Shown piece after piece: positions 45,680 to 59,100 of a DNA stretch of 64,000 nucleotides. Source of the DNA: Ciborinia camelliae (Eukaryota; Ascomycota; Leotiomycetes; Helotiales; Sclerotiniaceae); the NCBI GenBank assembly GCA_025890175.1, contig JANPYM010000001.1:3000288-3064287 (forward strand), in the 5' to 3' direction. Every line of letters begins with the position of its first letter. Position 1 is the stretch's first letter. The translations under genes and the position numbers were made by a program. The notes under the pieces are model-generated. The model was not told where the DNA came from, made no database searches, and saw only the letters and a program-made list of their open reading frames with translations.

Positions 45680-48286
45680 ATTCTGATTATTTTTCTTGGG
45701 GTCCTTTTTTTTGTATACTGGAGTGGGGAGGAGGGGTTTTGGGCATTTGCATATTTCTTTTGGACGATTCGTTTGGCATTGGGATTGGTACTCACTCACG
45801 TTACAATAACATGAATATTTCTTTTTACAGCTTCTGTTTCCGCACTGCCTGATGGTTATTTTTGAGAGTAGATATGGAGAGTGGGGATTGGTGATATCAC
45901 TTAATGGCGTTTTTAGCTGTCCAGTCCTTTGGGGAGAGGGAGGTAGTTAGTGGAAGAAAAGAGAAAAAGGGGGGGGGGTTAATACGCTTCTTGTGCATAC
46001 TTTTTTTTCGTTATCGGCTACTCTGGAGTGGATAGGTGGATAAGGTGAAATGATGGATGAAGGGGAAACTGAACTGATAGGATAGAACGTGATAAGATTG
46101 ATTGATTGATGATGGATCATGCAGGTGGCCATGGGATAACGATTACCATTCGAATGGAAGATTTGAACGCTTACAGAATTTTACGTTACTAGGTATAAAA
46201 AAGCAAAGCAAAGCAAATGGAAGCGAATGGATATTGGAAATGCCCAATGCCCGTGGATAATGTAAGATGGGATTGTAAATACTCTGTAAAGTATTTTGGG
46301 TTGGATGGTGGGGATTTGGGTGGGTAGGTGGGTAGGTGGGTAGGTGGGTAGGTGGGTAGGTGGGTAGGTGGGTAGGTGGGTAGGTGGGTAGGTGGGTAGG
46401 TGGGTAGGTGGGTAGGTGGGTAGGTGGGTAGGTGGGTAGGTGGGTAATGATGATTTGTTGTGTTATGTAGGTAGGTATGGATGGATGGATGTAGTGTTGG
46501 AGGGGTTAGGCGATTTATAATGGCTAGTGGCTAGTGGCTGGCTGTAACTTTGGGGGGGATTTAGATGGAGATTGAGGAAGGGAGGAGGGAAGATGGGTGT
46601 TTCGGAATGAATTGGAAGGGTTGAAGATTTAGGTTCCGAGGGCCGGCGGGTGGATGGTGGATGGTGGATGGTGTATGGTGTATGGATTATACAGGGGAAT
46701 TGGGGAATTGGGGATGAGGAAATGAGGAAATGAGGAATTGAGGAATTGATATAAATTGTAGGGTATAGGGCTGGAGGGTAGGGCTGGTATATATAATAGG
46801 TAGTTATTAGTAAGTACTTACCTACCTACCTAGATCTGTTGAGTTCACTACCGGGTTATATGGTTGTTTGTTATTAACATGGGTTGGGTAGAGTATTGAT
46901 CTATGATCTATATGTTATTTAGGTAATGTGGGGTCTGGGTCTGGGTCTGGGCTAATAAGTAAGGTTAAGGTTAAATAAGGTTGATGGGAGCTTGGGCTTT
47001 CGTTAATTGATTGATAGATAGGTAAACTTTATTTCGTTTGATAGAATTGGAATTGGAATTAGAATTTCCAAGGTTGATCGTGATGTGATGCGATGTGATG
47101 TAAACTTATGGATGGTGACTGGTGTGTGGTGTGTGGTGTGTGACTGGGCTGATTTATTTTATTAATAAGTAAAGTATTTGGTATCTTTATATGGGTATAT
47201 AGATGGGCATATAGATAAGGTAAGATAGATAGATATATTTAGATAGGTAGATAATATATCTATCTATATATTGTATTTTTGAAGGAAATATACAATATAT
47301 AGGTAGGTAGGTAGTAGGTGGGTATGGATGGATACACAATATTGGTACCTACCTAGGTAAGTAGGTATGGAGGTAAGATGAAGATAGATTTGGATTTGGA
47401 TTTCGTTTTGGTTTTTGGGTAAACGGTTCGTGTCTCAGGATGGATGAGACGCCGGGAATAAAATTTTGGAGGTAGGTAGGTAGCTGGAGGTAGGTATCTG
47501 TTGATCCTTTGCGCGGTTTCATATGCTGGCTGGCTGGCTGGCTGTGTTACGTTTGAGGTTTTGGTATGGTATTTATTGGTATTTATTGGATTGCGGTTGT
47601 TGGGGTTTTGGGGAGAAAGAGGATAGAGAGGAGAGAGGGAATGAAGGAAATGAAATGTAGTGATGAATGATGGATGGAAATACAGTGAGGGTTTTATTAT
47701 ATTATCTACCTAGTAATTTTACTGGTTTATTTATTGGGAGTACAGGATAGTAGGTAAGGCAGGGTAGGGTTTTGGTATGACTATATACGTGGAGTAAGGT
47801 TATCTAGATACCTACTTAAAGAACTTTGCAGTTGGTGACAGTGGAATACTGAAGCCGTTTTATTTCATTTCATTTCATGATTATCTTTGTATACCTACTT
47901 TTCCTTCAAGATTTAAAACCGTTGCACAGTTTTTAATGAATTCTTTTTTTTGTATCTCATTCCCCTTTTCTTGTTTGTTTGATTTTCAGCAGCGAGAATC
48001 TAGATGGGCCTGGTGGTCACTTGGAGCTTACTTATCTGGTACCTATTTGACTCGGGGTAGTTTAAATTGAATACGACTGTATGATCCGAATGATTCCAAC
48101 GCATCTTTGATAGGGCTACATTATTTGCATTACCTGCCGTTTGTCATCTTTACGATCCTTTTTTAGAACTGCGCCACGTTATTCATACAAGCCTTTTCCA
48201 AGATCACTTTCACTTCTTGGTTCTAATTCCCCGCGTTGATTTAATCACCTTTCGCTTTTCCGTTTTCTCCAAGACTTAATTTTATT
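45680..48286. other. Intergenic, microsatellite-rich
   Basis: No gene seen. The G-rich plus strand carries GGGTAGGT arrays, GATGGATG and TAGGTAGG runs, and TGGCTGGC repeats over most of 45950-47800. Confidence 0.5.
46317..46446 (+). repeat. Tandem GGGTAGGT array, about 16 copies
   Basis: An uninterrupted 8-bp repeat (GGGTAGGT) covers about 130 bp. The G-runs would allow quadruplex-type folding of the plus strand. It resembles the short TAGG repeats scattered over the window but is far longer. Confidence 0.95.
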
Positions 48287-49929
48287 ATGAAGGTTCAAAG
48301 CTTGTTATGGCCGTTGCTTGGCTTGAGTGGTGCGAGTGCTCTTACGGTTGATACTTCTCAGGCTGGTATGTTTTGAGGGTTCTTGTTGGTGCCATATGTT
48401 GGGTTTATTGATGAATGGATCTAACCTGTATTTTTAGATTCGATAAAAAGTGCCGCGAGTACCGTGGCTGCAAATCTGGTATCATATTATCATGGCAATG
48501 AATCTGTATGTACATCTGATATTCATATCCTTCGATATAAGTTCTCTCCTAATATACTACAGGGTCAAGTCCCAGGACTTTTACCTCCCCCATATTTTTG
48601 GTGGGAAGGTGGTGGTATGTTCATGACTTTAATAGACTATTGGCGCTACACGGGCGATACATCATACAACAGCATCGTCTCCGAAGCTCTTCTCTTTCAA
48701 GCCGGTCCAGATGCCGACTACATGCCTCAAAATCAAACCAAGGATGAAGGAAATGACGATCAAGGGTTCTGGGGAATGGCCGCTATGTTAGCCGCAGAAT
48801 CGAATTTTCAAAATCCTCCCGCAGACCAACCTCAATGGCTCTCATTGGCCCAAGCCGTCTTTAATGAAATGGCCAGTCGATGGGATACCAGTACGTGTGG
48901 GGGAGGTCTAAGATGGCAGATTTTCACATTCAACAATGGTTTTACGTATAAGAATTCCATTGCGAATGGATGCTTTTTCAACCTAGGAGCTAGATTGGCG
49001 AGGTATACTGGCAATCAAACGTATGCGGATTGGGCGGAAAGGGTTTGGCAGTGGGAACAGAGTGTAGGGTTGATTGATAGTGTGTATAATATTTATGATG
49101 GAACTAGTGATACGGACAACTGTGCGGGCGTGGATCATTTGCAGTGGAGTTATAATGCGGGGATTTACTTGCATGGGGCAGCAAATATGTATAATTATGT
49201 AAGTCTCTTCCCCCTTATTTCTCCCATTCTCTCGTTTAATCGCTTCCACTTTTCAACCCTTTCCTCTCTCCCTCTCAAATGATACATAAAAACGAAGGAG
49301 AAAAGAAAAAAAACATAAACTAACCAGATACCCATCCTTAGACCGATGGCAACTCAACATGGCAACAACGCACAAACCAACTAGTGAACACCTCAATCAA
49401 CGTCTTCGCCTCTAGCAAAACCAACTCCATCATCACCGAACAAGCCTGCGAGATCCCCAATACCTGCGATACCGATCAACTCTCCTTCAAAGCCTACTTT
49501 ACCGCCTGGCTCGCCTCGACCTCGATCCTCGCGCCCTTCACGTCCAAAACGATCTTCCCGCTGCTGCAAACCAACGCCAAGGCCGCCGCCGGTCAATGCT
49601 CGGGTCCCAACAACGCATGTGGGTTTAAATGGACACAAGCGACGTATGATGGAAACACGGGCATCGGCCAACAGATGAGCGCGCTCGGGGGCATACAGAA
49701 TGCCATGGTGGCGGTTCCCGGGGCGGATAATAGTAGGAATGTCCCGGTGACGAATAGTACCGGCGGCACGAGCGTGGGGAATAGTAATGCCGGGGGTGGG
49801 ACGACCGGGAAAACTAGTATGAAGGTCGAGATTGTTATTACGCAGGGTGATCGGGTGGGCGCGGGGTTTGCGACGGTCGCCGTGTTGTTGAGTGTGCTTG
49901 GGGGAGCGGGGTTTATGGTTTTGGAGTAG
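48287..49929 (+). CDS. GPI-anchored GH76 endo-1,6-alpha-mannanase-like (Dfg5/Dcw1 family)
   Basis: Exons 48287-48365, 48438-48505, 48563-49198 and 49342-49929 join in phase to 456 residues. Intron 2 (57 nt, GTATGT...CTACAG) would read through in frame, but removing it restores the family sequence YYHGNES-GQVPGLL. A signal peptide ([18 protein letters not shown]) precedes the catalytic domain. [11 protein letters not shown] and [10 protein letters not shown] are typical of the family; the Asp pair 114-115 is the expected catalytic site. [25 protein letters not shown] is also conserved. A C-terminal hydrophobic tail ([20 protein letters not shown]) after a Gly/Thr/Asn-rich stretch indicates GPI anchoring. 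Dfg5/Dcw1 proteins are thought to transfer GPI proteins onto wall glucan. The last exon is much more G/C-rich than the rest. Confidence 0.92.
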
Positions 49930-52416
49930 GGTCGTGTGTGTGGTTGGGGAAGGGGGAGGGAAAATCTCTGGCGGGATGAGATCAGTGTGATAGATAGATA
50001 CCTATTTGATTCCCTTTTTTTTTCTTTGTTCTCGGTAAGAATATGTTGGATACATATCTAGGTATAGAAAGCATCAGGGGTTTTCGAAATTAAAAAAACC
50101 AATGAGTGGGTTTGGGAGCGAGTTGGGGAATTGACGTTGGCGTTGGAATTGGTATTGGAATTGGGATGGTCTTATTGGGAATAGTAACGGTAACCTAGAA
50201 AGAAATGCTTGAAATCTAGATGGTTTTGAGATCCTTATTGTAGATTGTAGATACGTGGAGGGTGTTGAGATCGGTAGGTACTTATATACCTGCCTATGAA
50301 CAGAATTAAAATAGAATGATATATACTATACCTATAGGTATGTGTTGTCGTATGTTGTTATATGCATATGCTAATTGGGCGTCTCAGGTAGGTAGATAGG
50401 TAGACAGATAGATATCTCCCTTATACCATCGAACTCAACCCTAACCCTAAGTAAGTTATTTCAACCCAATACATAGGTATCCATTCTTTTCCTATCTATT
50501 TTTACCCTAACCCCACCCCGAGTGGTGTCCCAAATCAGAAACCCTAGGTAGGTAGGTAAAAATCTTGTCGGTTTCGAGTGTTGGGATCATTATGTGATAC
50601 CGATGCTATGGCAAGCACATACAGCCGGGCTGCTGGATGGCTAGCGCCCGCGCCCGCGAGCATATATACGTAGGTAGGTACATTGGCTTGTTGTACTAAT
50701 ATTGCCTGCCCCCAATTTGATGTTGGAGGAAAAGAGTTTAGGGAAAGGGGGGCGCACGCCCAAATCTGCTCTTGCTTATATATTTGGATAAAATACGTTT
50801 TGGGCTCTGTGGGTGTTGCTCACTGTACCTAGGTAGTGTTGATGAAGCTTGGCGTCTCAAAACCGCTGTGTTTCACGTGATATACATAGGCATGACTCCA
50901 AACGTGATGGTGTGTGGGCAACACCCACAGAGCCTGAAACGTATTTTATTTAGATATGCTAGCAATAACAGTACAGTAGCTTGAGGAGAGGGGGGAAGCA
51001 GGCAATATTAGTAGGGTAAGTCGATATGGCTATTTTAATTTGTGGGACAAATCACGTGAGCCGATGGCAGTAAAATGGAGAGTTCCGTTTTTTTGCTCCT
51101 GCCACGGAACCCTTCTACTTCGTTTCAGGCAAATTGACGAATTTGGTAAGATCTCACGAGAGCACTTGCTTTGATATAAACGGCAGATTGTAGCGTAGGG
51201 AGAAATCCAAATTTCAAAGCCTCATTCTTGCAATCACATGTCGTCATAAAACACGTGCAGGGTGGATCGGAAAGTTAGGTTCCCTTGCTTCTTGCCGCCA
51301 TCTGCCTTTTTACGGAACGCGGGATGCAGAGACATGATTTAAGGGGCGGCGGGAAAAGATATTTGGTGGTGAGATACTTGTAAGGAGAATTTTTTGGGGG
51401 ATGTACGCGTCGTATGCGATGCTTAATTTGATTGCAACTTGGCAAGAGCTTGGAAGGTACGAATACACAACACAGATGTAGTAGCAGCGGCGCGCCTTCC
51501 CTTTTCTGTAAGGAAACGCTCGTACTTGCTCTTTTATTCTGACATGGTACTCGAGTACATCTTTTTCATTTTTATCTTTCTTCCTACATCTTCTCATCCG
51601 CTTTTCATGTTTTTCTTCAATAATAACGATGAATCTGTCACTCTTCCTGATCTAATTACTATGGCTGTCAAATGGTATTCTTCTTCTGGAGGACCCCGCC
51701 AGACTCTCCCATCCATCATACGGCATGCTTTTGCCACTTTCCAGGCCCGAAACACAGTGCACAAGTCTTCTTCACTTGGAGATTCGAAACATATTTTTCG
51801 GGGGAGACCCCCTTCATCTTGTTGGCGCCATGTTTTTCAACTTGGTGAAGAATGCACATCCATTTCAAACGTTCCTTGGCAGTAAAATACACCAAACACT
51901 TTATAGACATCTACCGTACTATGGTGCTCTTCTAATTTCATTAGGACTCTGAAACTTTCTGCTGGTCAGTCCCGTGGTTTTTCGTTCCGTCCGATGAGAA
52001 TATATTATGAAGTCGAGTTTAACTTTAGGTGGTTTGTAGTGTGCATGTTTGAAGTCAAATTGCTCCGACTTTAAAGAGCGCTGTCGTTTGATATCACATT
52101 CCAATATGGGAATCTTGCCTAGCTACCACCAAACATTCTCATTCCTCGACTATTCTCGTCTTGACTCCTGAGCGTGTACCAACATGTCTCTGACTTTGGC
52201 ATCGTCTCCTCGACGCGGGAAAGACGCCATCCACATTCTTCCCACCACCACATTCAAAAACAAAGTTTACATTCTATATATCACCCAATCCATTGGGAAT
52301 ATACTTTTACAAACTTTCACGTCAGTCTTTACACAGGACTCAAGTACTTGTTATTTCAGACATTTCGAAGCCTCAATATCACTTACTCGAGTTCAACTAG
52401 ACACTACGTCAGGACC
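49930..52416. other. Intergenic with a MITE-like element
   Basis: No supported gene. TAGG repeats and the 320-bp inverted-repeat element (separate entry) are present. A 148-codon frame at 51439-51885 was not accepted. The last 300 bp are pyrimidine-rich and probably serve as the 5' region of the wall protein. Confidence 0.45.
50694..51013. mobile_element. MITE-like inverted-repeat element, about 320 bp
   Basis: TACTAATATTGCCTGC at 50694-50709 is matched by its exact reverse complement at 50998-51013. The outermost TA on both sides could be the target duplication of a Tc1/mariner-type element. A second, inner inverted repeat pairs about 50789-50823 with about 50914-50950 (GGCTCTGTGGGTGTTGC core). 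The whole could fold as a long imperfect hairpin. No transposase frame is inside, so it would be non-autonomous. The family is unknown to me. Confidence 0.7.
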
Positions 52417-55400
52417 ATGCGTCCAAATTCACTTCCAAAGAGCCTGCTGCAGGTAGCAGCTTATGGCATTGCTCTCCTTCCTTTCGTCCATGCAGTAGAT
52501 ACAACTATTTACTCAACTGTCACTCGTTATAGGATATCGGTCGTCCCACAATTCACGACTTATACTGAAACCACTTTTTCAGTCGTTACTTATACTGCGC
52601 CTCCTTCAATTCATACTGAATATGTTACTGCCACAGAAGTGAAGCGTAGAACTACGACTTTTTATGATGCGACTATGACTATGACTATAACGGAGGCGGC
52701 TGCGGCTGCCACTGTATTTGGTAAGTTTTTTCAAATGTCTTGATTGAACATTGAATTGTTTCTAATGACGAATAGCCTCCGAATGCTCTAGCTCGGAATC
52801 TTCTTCTGCAGCTCCTTCATTGGATATTCTGAGCAGCTCGACCACTACAGCTTCTGAATCTGTGTCTTCAGGATTCACGGTCCCACCTGTCAATAATTTC
52901 GTTTCTGGATCTTCGACTGCCAGTGAAGAAGTGTCAATAACTTCTGAGGTCACTTCTGCTCCACAGATCACTCCTGAGCCACCTCTTACGAATACTGAGC
53001 CTGGACAACCGACAGGAGCTGTTGGTACAGAAGAACCGGGGGTTACCACTCAGCCACCCGCTACGCCAACTCGTGTTCAATCAGTCACTGTCCCATCTGC
53101 ATCTGGTAGTTATAATGCAAGGGATTGTTACTCGGATGATGAGGGTACTGGCTACCCATTATCTCCGCCCATCACTAGTAGTACCAATCCATCGGACACT
53201 GATACACCAGCCCACTGCATTGCATTCTGTTCTGCAGCAAACCAGGGTCATCATTTCAAATATGCAGGAATTGAGCCAGGTCATTGTTATTGCTCGGACT
53301 CATTGATCATAACAGACCCATCGGATAGTTGTGACTACCCCTGCCCAGGTGATCCATCACAACTATGTGGAGGTGGTGCTGGCCAAACTAGAAAACTCCG
53401 ACGTCGTGCACCTGCCATCGGGATTATTATTTACGAATTCATTGAAGATTTCTTGCCAACCTCGCCTGTTGTTACGGATATCGCTCCAACCGAAACACCC
53501 GGGGAAATTACAACAGAGCTTGTTGTCACCCAAGGACCAGGCAGTACCTCCATAACAGAAATTGTTATCACCGTGGAGCCAGGAGTCAGTTCTACAGAAA
53601 TCGTTCCAGTTGAGACCCCAGGGGTGTCTTTTACCGAAGTTATTGTCACCGAGACCCCCGGAGTGTCCTTGAGCGAAGTTGTTGTCACCGAGACCCCAGG
53701 GGTGTCTGTTACCGAAGTCATTGTTACCGAGACCCCCGGAGTGTCCTTGAGCGAAGTTGTTGTCACCGAGACCCCAGGGGTGTCTGTTACCGAAGTCATT
53801 GTTACCGAGACCCCCGGAGTGTCCTTGAGCGAAGTTGTTGTCACCGAGACCCCAGGGGTGTCTGTTACCGAAGTCGTTGTTACCGAGACCCCCGGAGAAA
53901 CTAGCACAGCTGAGATCGTTGTTACTGAGACACCAGGGGCAACTAGCATTGTGGAAATCGTTGTTACCGAGACCCCAGGAGAAACTAGCACAGCGGAGAT
54001 CGTTGTTACCGAGACACCAGGGGCAATTAGCACAGCGGAAGTTAATACAGAGGCACCAGGGGCAACTAGCACAGCGGAGATCGTTGCTACCGAGACACCA
54101 GGAGCAACTAGTATAGTGGAGATCGTTGTTACCGAGACACCAGGAGCAACTAGCACAGCGGAGATTGTTGTTACCGAGACACCAGGTGCTAGTACCTCAG
54201 AGGCACCTAGTGGAAGTAGCACTATTCCACCTGTTAACAACTTTGTATCTGGTAGCAGTACAACTTTGGAGGTCGTGAATACTGAGGAGCCAGTCGCTAC
54301 CACAACTTCGGGAGGTGCTGTTAATACCGAAGAACCTGGGGCTACCACAACATCGGAGGTCGTGAATACTGAAGGACTGGGCACTACAACAACTTTAAGC
54401 CCCGAAGAAACTGGGACTGCTACCTCGATAGGTGCTGTTAACACGGAAGAACCAGGAACTAGTACAACTTCTGAGGTCATCAACACTGAAGAACCGGCAG
54501 CCACAACAACCTCAGGAGTTGCCGTTAACACGGAAGAACCTACGGTTGCTACAAGCTCAGGTCCTCAAGAAACCGGGGCCGCAACATCGGAGATCATTAA
54601 TACCGAGGAGCCAGGCGCTACCACAACTTCAGCAGGTGCCGTTAATACGGAAGAACCTGGAGTTACTAGCACGTCAGAGTCGCCTGAGGGAACTAGCACT
54701 GGTCTCCCACCAATCAATAATATAGTATCTGGTAGCAGTACAACCAGTGAAGCCCCAGAATTTACTACTGAAACTGTTTTGACCACAGGTCAAGAGGCTA
54801 CAGCAACCGCTCTTGTTTCTACCGTTGAGCCAGGATCTGATTCTACGGCCTCCGTATTTATAACGGAAGCTTCAGTAACTAGTAACGGTGTTGAGGTAAC
54901 TCCTGGCCCTCAAACATCTAGCACGCAAGGAGAAGCCGAGGAGACGACCATCGCTTCAATCGTTGAAACATCAGCATCGATTACAAGCTCCCTCCCAACA
55001 TCCAGCGCTGGTCCTTCTTATGATTATGTTTGTTCGGGTGCTCCAGCCCTATTCAACGTAGTTATTGATGAACCCGGCAAGCCAATGCAGTGGTTGTCTC
55101 AACTTAATTATCCAGATAGTGGAACTTCCGAGAGTACATGGGGTTATGATACATTACCACTTGTAACATCAAGTTCACTAGCATCTAGTTTCAATATTGG
55201 ATTTGGCAACGCTTTCCAAGGCACCCTTCAATCTAATGGTGCACCAATTACTGGTGCTGTTAGATTGACAGCTTTAGGATCCCCTCTTCAACTTTTCACT
55301 GCCGCTCATATTGCAGATAGTATGAGAATCTTCAAGGCATCTGTCGGCTCAGATTGTTCACTTGGCTTGGATATTGCAAACACTGGAGATAATATTTTGG

Positions 55401-56143
55401 CTCAATGTAGTGGTGTACTTACTATTTTGACGCCGGCTAAGCAGATCCAAAAGGGAAGTGCATGTACACAAGTTCGAGCTTATGCTGTTACAGTTGATGG
55501 ATCTCCATCATCATCAACATTGGTAACAGCTGTTGCTTCAAGTACAGGATTAATCGCTGAATCGTCTACTGTACCATCTGGAACAGTTGATTTGGTGACA
55601 AGTTCTTCAACTTTCTCACCTATTGCAACCTCAACAACGATCGCTGGATGCCCCGTTGCACCATTCTTCAAGATTCTTGTAAATGAGACAGGAATGCCTT
55701 CACAATATCTATACGATCCTGTCTCATTTGATGATGACGCTTTGTCATTTACTACTGATATATCACAGAGTTTGGTCTTCTCCTTGTCCCCTGCTACAGG
55801 CCAACTTCAATTCAATATTGTAGATTTCTTTGGAAACCCAGTCTTATTAGCATCTAATCAAGATATGCACAATGCTGGGAACGAGGCAATCTTCTTCACT
55901 ACCGCAACCAAATATCAACAACTTGGTTATCAACCCGTTGTTGCAACTGTTAAGCCAGATTGTTCTATCGGTTTAGCCTTACCATACAACGCCGCTAATA
56001 TCATACAATCTTGTCACGGATCGATATACTTGATGTTAACACCTGGCGCAGGTTGCGTTACGGTGACATTACAGATGTTGCCATTTAATCCTTCTGCCAC
56101 AACCACTTCGTCTATTTCGACGACGACGTCTTTTTTAGTCTAA
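52417..56143 (+). CDS. Giant WSC-domain Ser/Thr-rich cell-wall protein, N-terminal part
   Basis: Exons 52417-52720 and 52776-56143 give 1,223 residues before a TAA at 56141. A signal peptide (MRPNSLPKSLLQVAAYGIALL, cut near VHA) starts the protein. A short TVTRYRISVVPQFTTY region follows, then a Ser/Thr-rich spacer and a WSC domain (about 53095-53385) with eight Cys (DCYSDDEG, HCIAFCSAA, HCYCSD, LCGGG). WSC domains bind wall glucan and serve as stress sensors or wall anchors. Next come 12-13-residue ETPG repeats (53612-54192), more Ser/Thr/Glu spacer, and two related domains of about 150 residues (55018-55500 and 55650-56085; FNVVIDEPGKPMQWL and FKILVNETGMPSQYL) that I do not recognise. The motif IPPVNNFVSGSS recurs here and after the stop, so the gene probably continues. 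No membrane helix is visible before 56141. Confidence 0.82.
53612..54192 (+). repeat. Intragenic ETPG repeats (12-13 residues)
   Basis: Fourteen ETPG units and one EAPG variant. The first half alternates VTETPGVSLSEV and VTETPGVSVTEV with nearly identical 72-bp DNA pairs, which points to recent expansion. The second half has diverged (ETPGETSTAEIV, ETPGATSIVEIV). Confidence 0.9.
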
Positions 56144-59100
56144 GTTCGGCGAGTCTGGAAAGCCTTCCCGTTACTTCGACTGAAATAATTCTTTCTAGTT
56201 CATCAGTTGAATCCTCTAACGGATTGCTAGCTACCAGCTCGCCCGTCTTCACGAACACGCCGTCCGGGGTGGCCAGTTCGTATTCTTTTGTATCATCTTC
56301 ATTTTTTGACCAGTCACTCTTTAGTTCTGAGGGGCCTACGGCCTCGTTAACATTCGCTTCCTTCCCCGGTTCTTCCTCATCTGCGACTCTTAGTAACTTT
56401 GCCACAATCCCTTCTTCATTTCCATCAATTACGTCCGAGCCATTTTCTCAATCTGAGTCCTCCATACAATCCCAGACTCTTCCCGCATCTTCTGGAGAAG
56501 AATCCCAAATCCCATTGTCAGCTTCAGAAACCGTTTCTTCTTCTGCCATGCCTTCATCTTTCGTCCAAAGTTCAATTTCAGCAGCCCTATCTTCATACGA
56601 AGCTAGTTTGGCATCTTTCTCCGCCGCTCAATCTTCTGGATTCGTGACTAGCCTTTCCGCACCTTCATTATTAAGCCTTGAACCTTCGGGAGCTTTGAGC
56701 AGCACTATTTCATTCATATCGAGTGCTGCTTCTTCCAGCTTTGGGGAGGAAACTTCTAGTGGAATTCCACCAGTGAATAATCTTGCTTCTGGATCAACTA
56801 CAGAGCAGAGTGGCATGTCTACTTTTGAACTGTCATCTCTGTCTGAAGCTTCCACCACTTTTGGACAATCATCTTTGCCTCAGATCACAACCTCTTCCGA
56901 ATTGGCCGAAACTTCATATCTACAGGTTTCCTCGACTGGGATCCAGCCTAGCTCTTCTCTTTTCCCTATCGAAAGTTTTAGTTCCCAGAGTGTTGCTTCT
57001 CCGACAAGCTCCGGTGTCATTTCTGAACCACAAGCAACATACACCTCAGATCTTGGTCAATCGTCTATTTTATCCTCAACACCGGGAGCCTTTAGTCTCT
57101 TGCCAAGCGAGATAATACCATCCTTCACAGGAATTTCATCCTCAAATATAGAGATCCCATCTACCCTTGGCTCTGAGTCTTTAACGGGAATAATTTCCAA
57201 CTTTGAGACGAGTACTCTAAGCAGCCCACCATTATCTTCTTCGATTGAACTCCCCGGGTCGTCAATCATATCACAGGTCTTACCTACGAGTAATAGTTTG
57301 TTGGAATCATCCCAAGTTTCTGGTGTGTCTCAAAGTGAAAGTGCTTTCCCATCAGAAACTGGCACAATACAATTATCTGGAGCTGCAAGTAGCACGGATA
57401 TCTTGTCGTCTCCAGCATCATCAGCCAATCCGTCAAACAGTCAGCCGGCAAGTACACTTCAGGAATCCAGCGGTCTTCTATCAATCACGCCAATAAGTAG
57501 TTTGACCGCATCTCTAGGTGTGGAAACATCCATTGGGGTTACAAGTAGCTTGGTGGGACTACAAAGTCAATCTTCTGAGGCTTCAAGCAATATTGGATCA
57601 ATTCTACCTATAGAGACGATACTTACCACAACTGGAATCTTCGAATCAAGTTCGTCTATTGAAACCAGCAGTGGTATTCCACCTATAAATAACGCAGTGT
57701 CTGGAAGTAGCGCTTTGAGCACTTTGGATATTCAATCCACGGTTGAAGTTACAAGTGGTGGTCTTGGATCTATTGCTTCTACGACTGGTTTAATTGAATC
57801 GAGCCTATTTGAGGGCCCCAGCAGTACCCTCGGTGTTATTCCAACGTCCACAGATCTCGAATTTGTCTCATCGACACAGGTACCCGAGACTTTACCAGAG
57901 AGTGTCAGCCTTACCTTCACAAGCAACCTTGAATCTATTGTTTCTACAACTGGTTCAGTCGAACAAAGCTTATCTGAGACTGTTAGCAACATCATAGGTC
58001 CCGTTCAAACCTCTACAGGACTTCAAATCGTTACCTCTGTGCCGGTATCAGAAAGTGCTAGCTTCGAGATCACAGGTAGCTTTGGATCTATTGTTCCTAC
58101 ACAAACTTTTATCGCCTCTTCCATCGAAGCTAGCTCATCTCAGGCTTTCGGTAATTCAGCGGGCGGTGTTGAGACAAGTACAGGCCTCTTCCAATCAGTA
58201 CAGACACCAGAAAGTTCAAACCCGATATACACGTCCACAGGCTCTTTTGAAGCGTCAATATCGGCGCCACTTGTGGGAAGTACCGCCCAGATTACCTCTG
58301 AGTCAAATCTGGTCCCATCCACCAGTCTATTCATCGCAACCAGTGAGCTCTCATCCTCTACCGGAGGCGGTACCATTTCTATATCCAGTTCGATCGAATC
58401 CATCACCAATTCAGGATTACCAAATGTAGAGCCATCATTGACAGTGTTCAGTAGCTTATCAGCTATCACCAGCGAGGTGAATTCTGAAATATTCACACCT
58501 AGCACAATTGAGATCATAAGTGCGTCAGAGTCATTCACTTTGGAGCCATCTTTCTTTTCCAGTGTCGCTGGCGAATCTACATCTGCCACATCGGGTCTCT
58601 TTATATCACCTTCTACCACTATTGGATCGCTTGGATTTGAATCTTCTACTACAGAGCCGTCTCTCGCATTTTCGAGCAATTCACTGATCGTTTCTGAAAC
58701 AGCCAGTTCTGCATATGCAAGCTCTACAGGCATCGAGTTGACTTTTGGCAATGGTATTGGACAAAGTGGTAGCATATATACATCCATCACTAGCTCTGGC
58801 TTTGCAAGTTTGACTGAGAGTTCTGTTTTGAGCACAGAAGGCATAATCTCGAATAGTGCTGGGGAAACATCTAATGCGGCCGAGACATCCATTCCTACTC
58901 AAACATTCAATTCAGTTGATATATCGAGCGCTATTCAAACATCCAATCCAATTCAGACATTCAACTCGGCTGAAATATCAAGTTCTGATCAGACATCCAA
59001 TTCAGTTTATATATCAAGCGTCGTTCAGACATCTATCCCAGTTCAGACATTCAATTCAATTGAATTATCAAGTGCTGTTCAGACATCCAATCAAGCTCTA

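Noticed and set aside
50441..50455. Telomere-like AACCCTAACCCTAA
   Set aside because: Only two units; too short to be called an interstitial telomere.
51439..51885. 148-codon plus-strand frame
   Set aside because: No recognisable domain, odd composition and no promoter or splice support.
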